Shown: positions 18,713 to 23,030 of the stretch, one piece after another
Numbering within the stretch: position 1 is the stretch's first letter
Layout of the letters: each line of letters starts with the position of its first letter
NCBI GenBank assembly: GCA_025765595.1
Contig: JAIVFH010000389.1
Coordinates: 1 to 23,030, forward strand
DNA length: 23,030 bases
Source: Obelidium mucronatum
Lineage: Eukaryota > Chytridiomycota > Chytridiomycetes > Chytridiales > Chytriomycetaceae
Direction of reading: 5' to 3'
The notes under the pieces: generated by a model
What the model saw: the letters and a program-made list of their open reading frames with translations, nothing else
The model's database searches: none
What the model was told of the DNA's origin: nothing
Translations under genes and position numbers: made by a program

Positions 18713-19046
18713 GTCTGAATCAATATCCATGTGACTGCCAAAATCTGATTACTTGTTAGTATTTCATAGACATGCCTTTTGGCTCACCTGTATGAGGGTT
18801 GATGTTCAACTCTGGATCAAAATCCATGTGGGCTGTCAAAATCTGATTCCTAGTTAGCGAATCTAACCCTAACTTTCGGCTCACCGTCCAATGCTCTGTG
18901 AGAGTCAAGGGTACCGCCGTTTGACTCTGACTCAAAATCCATCTCACTGTTAAAGTCTGATTCCTAGTCAGTGCAGTGGTTCTAACCCCAAATTTTGGCT
19001 CACCTTCCAAATTTCTAAGATTGTTGTTGAGGATACTGCCATTCAT
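18713..19046 (-). other. Tandemly repeated small exon-intron units (5' part of the long gene)
   Basis: On the minus strand, three successive units each consist of a donor GTGAGCC, about 50 nt of intron ending AATCAGATTTTGACAG or similar, and a short exon starting around ATGGATTTTGAT. Donors start at 19003, 18885 and 18786; exon starts lie near 18946, 18835 and 18738. The encoded peptides are acidic variants (MDFESES, HMDFDPEL, HMDIDSD). Frames do not join cleanly through all exons, so some may be skipped or lie in the 5' UTR. A further donor is at 18712. ATG candidates are 19046 and 18942. Confidence 0.55.
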
Positions 19047-19220
19047 CTTGTTTGATTTTTTGGTTTTCTAGTTAGGGGATGCTGTTTGGCTTTGCTAGTA
19101 GTTGGCTTTAGATGCGCAGCTTTTCTTGTTTTTATTTTTTAATTTATTTCAAACCCCGCTGACAATTCTTGAATCTTAATCAGAGCTCTGCACACCTCCT
19201 ACACACCCCGCCCCTTTGCT
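19047..19220. other. Short spacer between two minus-strand genes
   Basis: AT-rich at 19050-19150. It should hold the 3' UTR of the zinc-finger gene and the promoter of the long gene. Nothing else is seen. Confidence 0.3.
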
Positions 19221-19936
19221 CTACTCACAAACGCAAGTGCTACACAGTTTTTTTCCTTCTTCCCCATGTCCACAAAATGTATGCATAAATCTCCCGCAAA
19301 CACATGTATCTACAGTTTCCTCACTGCAAAGATAGCAAGGACCAGGAATAAGATCAGTCGACCTTTGGCGGGGTTGCTGAGGATGTTGACGGACTGTACC
19401 CAATTGAAGAACCATGGGGGGTTGTTGGGTTCCACGAGGTCGCTTTGCACCATCTGCTCCTTTTGAATCTGCTTTGAGACGTCGCTTTGCACCATCTGCT
19501 CCCTTTGAATCTGCTTTGCGTGTAAGTGGTTTTCCAGTGACTGAACTATCCAATAGTCTATTTGTCATCTATATTGACAATGTTAGATAATCACCAAAGC
19601 ACATCACAAAAGGACACCAATACCATTTTCTGAAGGGGATTACTGCCCTTTCTTGTGGCCGAAGAATAGGCCTCGTCAGTTTTATAGTGGCCACCCTCAA
19701 TTGGCTGTGATTTAGTCTTCTTCAGTGTCAACGTATGGCGTACCTCTGTTATTGACTGTGAGATTGACAAGTCAGCCTAATATGAAAAGATTCAGTTGTC
19801 TTCAATTCCAAAGGAAATGACCCACATGCTGCTGCAAAGGTGGATTTGAGGAGGATCCTTCAGAATTCGAAGGTAAGTTGGAGAAACTTCTTTCTCGTTG
19901 ACTTGGCCCTGGTGTTGGAGGGGTATGGGTTGACAT
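19221..19936 (-). CDS. Small zinc-finger protein (probably 2 or more exons)
   Basis: The best-supported exon is 19568-19221. It ends in a cross-brace-like cysteine/histidine cluster: CYLC, CVC, H, C, CSTC and a final CVCE, probably binding two zinc ions as in PHD/RING-like folds. Such fingers occur in chromatin proteins and at the ends of some transposases; no transposase domain is present here. Before it, KADSKGADGAKR is duplicated by a 42-bp tandem repeat (periods start at 19439 and 19481), giving a basic linker. A likely first exon is 19936-19826 (MSTHTPPTPGPSQ..., serine/proline-rich). It would join in frame across a 257-nt intron (19825-19569, GTGGGT to ATATAG), longer than the others in the window, so an extra small exon is possible. 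Predicted 152 aa. Confidence 0.45.
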
Positions 19937-19950
19937 CTTAACCGAATTGA

Positions 19951-20038
19951 GGTTAGGGTTAGGCCCAAGGCTAAGACTAGGGTTAGGGTTAGGGAAAAAA
20001 AAAAACTCTGTTATAATCTGGTTCCAGGTTATAATCTG
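19951..20038 (+). repeat. Telomere-like TTAGGG block, A11 tract and 18-bp direct repeat
   Basis: GGTTAGGGTTAGG (19951-19963) and GGTTAGGGTTAGGG (19981-19994, extended on the left by CTA) flank a degenerate copy. An 11-base A tract (19995-20005) follows, then TTATAATCTG twice, 18 bp apart (20011 and 20029). The retrotransposon ORF1 starts six bases later. The block also lies just upstream of the minus-strand ATG at 19936, so it could be a telo-box-type promoter element. Confidence 0.6.
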
Positions 20039-20044
20039 TGTACC

Positions 20045-22627
20045 ATGAACGCCGACAATGCGACGCAGGGGACACCCGGGCACAATGTAGTGCCAAATAT
20101 TAAACAAGGTAGCGCTCATCCAGACGGTCCACTTACTGGTAGCGCCTTAGCAGACATGATCCGCGACTTTGAGCAGTTTGAAACCAAACACTGCAAGGAG
20201 TACGCTCCGGGCCTTAAATGCCCCAAATGCAGAGTCCAGGCGCTTACCTCTGAAGGGGTGGGCGGAAACTTGAGCCAGCGCGGCCCGCGCCGCGTGAATG
20301 TAAAGTGCAACGCCTGCCATCGCAAGACGATGTACCACCTGGCCCTTGAGCAGAACGGCAGGAAGGCGGAACTGGACGAATTAGACCGACTCTATAAGGA
20401 GATCCCGATCGCCGAGAAGAAGAGCCGTGCGCTGGTGAAGCTGGGCCAACTGCAAAAAGGCAAAGTGCAGCAGACGCTGCAATTTGCCCCAGCAACGAAA
20501 CGGGCGCGCGTGGACGAAACTCCAGAGCGCGATTCGAATCAGCAACAAGCAGACAGCGCGCAGCAGCCAGCTGCGTTAATGGAAGTCGAAGAGGAGGAAG
20601 ATGGGGAGTTTATTGATGACACCAACACCAACAACCCAACAACATCAACTAAACAATCCGATTCGACGACTGGACGAAATTATTCGACTCGAAATGACTA
20701 TGCGCATCCCGATGAGGCGGCGGCGCTGGCGGCGGCGGTCGAAAAATCGAAGTTGGACTATTTGATGCGTAACTCCACGAGGGAGAATGCTGGAGGGCCG
20801 AGCAGGGTGCCATTCGAAAGCCCTGTTCTGTCTGAACGCGCCGCTGGTAAAAAGAGGGCGGAGGACCTACCCGCCGCGGAGATCGATCGAAACGAAAATG
20901 GACCTACCCAATCAGAGGCCCTAGCCCGCGCTGAGGCCCGCGCTGACAGGGCTGAGGCAAGGGCGGATCGCGCTGAAGCGAAAATTGACGAACTGATGCG
21001 CGAGCTGAAGGAGTTGAAGGATGTGTTGAAGGCCCACTTTAATGGGGCCCAAACTGCGCGCAATTCGAACGCCGCCGCCGCCGCTGCGCCGCCGCCGCCG
21101 ACCGCAATCCCCAGAACACAAGTAGGTGGTGGTGCTGGAAGGGGAAGGGGAGACCGAGTTGGTGGTGGTAGAAAAAACTTGGAAAATTTCCCCACCAAAA
21201 AGTATTCTGCTGAAGAATGGGAACGATTGACTGCTGGAATGTTTGAAGTGGTGGATGGCACAATGGTTAAAATGGGAACAGCAGAACATAAAAGGCTGTT
21301 GGAGCGTGAAAGGGCAACAGCCAGAGACATCAAGGAAAAGGCTGCAATTATGGTGGAATATAGGGACCATATGCATGCAACTGGGCAGTGGAAGACAGGA
21401 GCAAATGGTCGCCCAGTTGTGGGGGCCAGTATTAACCAACAGCCAGCCCGAGCCAAACCACAGGCAGCTTCACATACATCCCAAGAAGAGTGGCAAACAG
21501 TCCAAAGGCGCAAATCTGGGCGCCTAGCAAATGAGGGGGGCCGTCAGAACGGCCCAGACATCAACAACGTTGGTCCCCCTCGTGGACCGATAAGTGCCCC
21601 ACAGTCTTCTTCATTCAACTTTACTTATCCACAATCTGGTAGCGAACAATACTCTGGCGACACAGATCAAGACATGCACAAGCTCTATGGGGACAAATGG
21701 AAAGAAATGTGCGCGGACTACAACAAGACTGGTACTTCTTCTCGAGATAGAATTGACTGGAGTGACGACGTTGATGACGATGTGGAACACCTGTACACCA
21801 AACAAACTGCGCATCCTGATCCAAGGCCCTCTGGGCCTAGCTCTAACTGGGGGGGCCGCGCGGGCGGCCCAATTCATTATAACGGTCCCCCCCAGGGATC
21901 GATAAGTGCCTCTCATTTAAAGCCCAAACCCACTTCTTATGCTAATGCAGCCACCGTTGACCCCCAGGTGTACCGTCAACAGCAACAAAAACTCAAGGCA
22001 AAGCGTGCACAGGCTGCCCAGAGGCTGATGAGACCGGTCTCAGAGCCACTTCAGTTCAAGGTGATTCGAATGGGAATCAATGACAATCGCCCACTCCGCA
22101 ATGTGGTCGGCAAAGAGCGCGACAAGATTGTCAAGGAGCTGGCAGCTACTATTGGCATTGGAAAATTCACAGTCCTGACGTCTACCATTGGGAACTCAAT
22201 CATTGAGTTCTATGTCACGGCAGCTGCCTATGATACTGCAGTCAAGAGGATCCAAGACTGTGGGGGCAATGTCTTGTCCAACTTCAGCCCCTTTGCCAGG
22301 CCACCACATGCCCAGCAATCACCAGAGGCCAGCAAGACTAGTACTGTCAACCGCTTGTCCCACTTATGTCTGTCTGCAAGAACTGTCAACCTGCAAGACA
22401 CTATCATGGAGGGTGCACCAGACAATATCAAGTCTGCTGTCCTGGAAAAAGTCCGCCAGATCACAGGCAACCCAAGGCGCACCATTGGTAGACAAGCTCC
22501 CCACTTTGTAGACGATATGGAAACTGAAGGAGGTACTACTCTTGGAGACTTCTTGCCCCAGCAGCCTGCCCAGCCTGCCGCGGCTCCACCGACAACTAAC
22601 GAGACTGGTGACCCAGTCCAATGTTAG
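20045..22627 (+). CDS. Non-LTR retrotransposon ORF1 protein
   Basis: Intact 860-aa frame with ATG at 20045. Such ORF1 proteins bind the element's RNA and assemble the ribonucleoprotein. Domains seen: a zinc-ribbon-like pair, CPKC at 59-62 and CNAC at 88-91; an acidic low-complexity region (about 180-220); a coiled coil of ARAEARADRAEAR-type repeats then ELMRELKELKDVL (about 291-335); an Ala/Pro-rich hinge; a Gly/Arg-rich patch; long polar repeats (NNVGPPRGPISA, HYNGPPQGSISA); and a compact C-terminal domain (about 670-750) that looks folded. No CCHC knuckle is seen. Assignment rests mainly on the endonuclease-type ORF2 that follows directly. CpG content drops sharply near 21.1 kb, so the ORF may be a mosaic. 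Confidence 0.75.
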   Translation: MNADNATQGTPGHNVVPNIKQGSAHPDGPLTGSALADMIRDFEQFETKHCKEYAPGLKCPKCRVQALTSEGVGGNLSQRGPRRVNVKCNACHRKTMYHLALEQNGRKAELDELDRLYKEIPIAEKKSRALVKLGQLQKGKVQQTLQFAPATKRARVDETPERDSNQQQADSAQQPAALMEVEEEEDGEFIDDTNTNNPTTSTKQSDSTTGRNYSTRNDYAHPDEAAALAAAVEKSKLDYLMRNSTRENAGGPSRVPFESPVLSERAAGKKRAEDLPAAEIDRNENGPTQSEALARAEARADRAEARADRAEAKIDELMRELKELKDVLKAHFNGAQTARNSNAAAAAAPPPPTAIPRTQVGGGAGRGRGDRVGGGRKNLENFPTKKYSAEEWERLTAGMFEVVDGTMVKMGTAEHKRLLERERATARDIKEKAAIMVEYRDHMHATGQWKTGANGRPVVGASINQQPARAKPQAASHTSQEEWQTVQRRKSGRLANEGGRQNGPDINNVGPPRGPISAPQSSSFNFTYPQSGSEQYSGDTDQDMHKLYGDKWKEMCADYNKTGTSSRDRIDWSDDVDDDVEHLYTKQTAHPDPRPSGPSSNWGGRAGGPIHYNGPPQGSISASHLKPKPTSYANAATVDPQVYRQQQQKLKAKRAQAAQRLMRPVSEPLQFKVIRMGINDNRPLRNVVGKERDKIVKELAATIGIGKFTVLTSTIGNSIIEFYVTAAAYDTAVKRIQDCGGNVLSNFSPFARPPHAQQSPEASKTSTVNRLSHLCLSARTVNLQDTIMEGAPDNIKSAVLEKVRQITGNPRRTIGRQAPHFVDDMETEGGTTLGDFLPQQPAQPAAAPPTTNETGDPVQC

Positions 22628-23030
22628 TACACCTTGCGAACGTGAATGGCCTGGCGGGAAAGGCCGAAAGAAATCCGTCGCTTTTAACACCCATCTGGGT
22701 GTGGACTTAACCATATTATTAGAAAACCTGGCTGTCGCCCCAAGCCTCAGTCCCATTTCGACCTCATATTGCAAACCTCATGACATTAAACCTCAATCCT
22801 ACTGCTGGTGGTCGCCGTGCTACTGGTGGTCTTCTTGCATTTGCTTCTCCTGGTGCACCCAAGAACTACCGCGTCATTTTTGAAGACAAGGACAGCTGCT
22901 ACATGGCCCTCCAAGTCGGTGATGTGGTCCTCATACCAGTGTATCTGGCCCCATCCCAGCCAGATACCAAACTTCAAGAGCTTCTGGTCAAGGCCGAGGA
23001 ACTATCTGACCGGTTCTCCAAACGCTGTGT
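22627..23030 (+). pseudogene. ORF2 start: APE-type endonuclease, damaged and cut by window end
   Basis: The frame overlapping the ORF1 stop encodes HLANVNGLAGKAERN, matching the first strand of exonuclease-endonuclease-phosphatase domains. Stops at 22708 and 22720 interrupt it. In another frame VDLTILLEN resembles the strand carrying the catalytic glutamate. The first frame then resumes, with an ATG at 22780, and stays open to the window end: GGRRATGGLLAF, ALQVGDVVLIPVYLAPSQPD, typical of the endonuclease core. This pattern fits two compensating frame changes in a decayed copy. Reverse transcriptase would lie beyond 23030. Confidence 0.7.

Noticed and set aside
20758..21513. Minus-strand 251-aa protein
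   Set aside because: Antisense shadow of ORF1 in a CpG-rich region.

Overview
The window looks like nuclear DNA of an early-diverging zoosporic fungus (Chytridiomycota-like). The reasons are very short GT-AG introns (about 46-76 nt), a cytosolic coiled-coil guanylate cyclase with all catalytic residues, a 7TM receptor, a Fanzor (eukaryotic TnpB-type) nuclease and abundant transposon debris. The taxon is inferred from gene content; nothing in the sequence names it.

Layout. 1-174: degenerate ~11-bp repeats with a perfect 16-bp palindrome. 175-1048 (-): decayed piece of a non-LTR retrotransposon ORF2, the linker just before the reverse transcriptase. 1049-3029: mostly non-coding, with a GC-rich island and a tRNA-like module. 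3030-5617 (-): an 11-exon guanylate cyclase gene whose ten introns all keep frame (674 aa). 5618-5966: divergent promoter region. 5967-7118 (+): a 3-exon 7TM receptor-like gene (341 aa). 7675-9512 (-): a 2-exon Fanzor nuclease (593 aa) with RuvC and zinc-finger motifs. 9804-12665: a non-coding block bounded by two 15-bp minisatellite arrays of one family in opposite orientation; inside are tRNA/SINE-like modules and a 72-bp tandem repeat. 13206-19936 (-): a run of unfamiliar lineage-specific genes: a 190-aa protein, an F-box-like protein, a long multi-exon protein with a frame break, and a small zinc-finger protein. 20045-23030 (+): a non-LTR retrotransposon with a long ORF1 and the damaged start of ORF2 (endonuclease), cut by the window edge.

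How the parts relate. The cyclase and the 7TM gene start head to head about 350 bp apart and may be co-expressed; a signalling link is only a guess. The Fanzor gene lies between tRNA-like sequences in a repeat-rich zone, as expected for a transposon-associated RNA-guided nuclease. The most unusual items are the Fanzor, the inverted pair of 15-bp arrays, the repeated exon-intron units at 18.7-19.0 kb, and the uncharacterised gene cluster at 13.2-19.0 kb.
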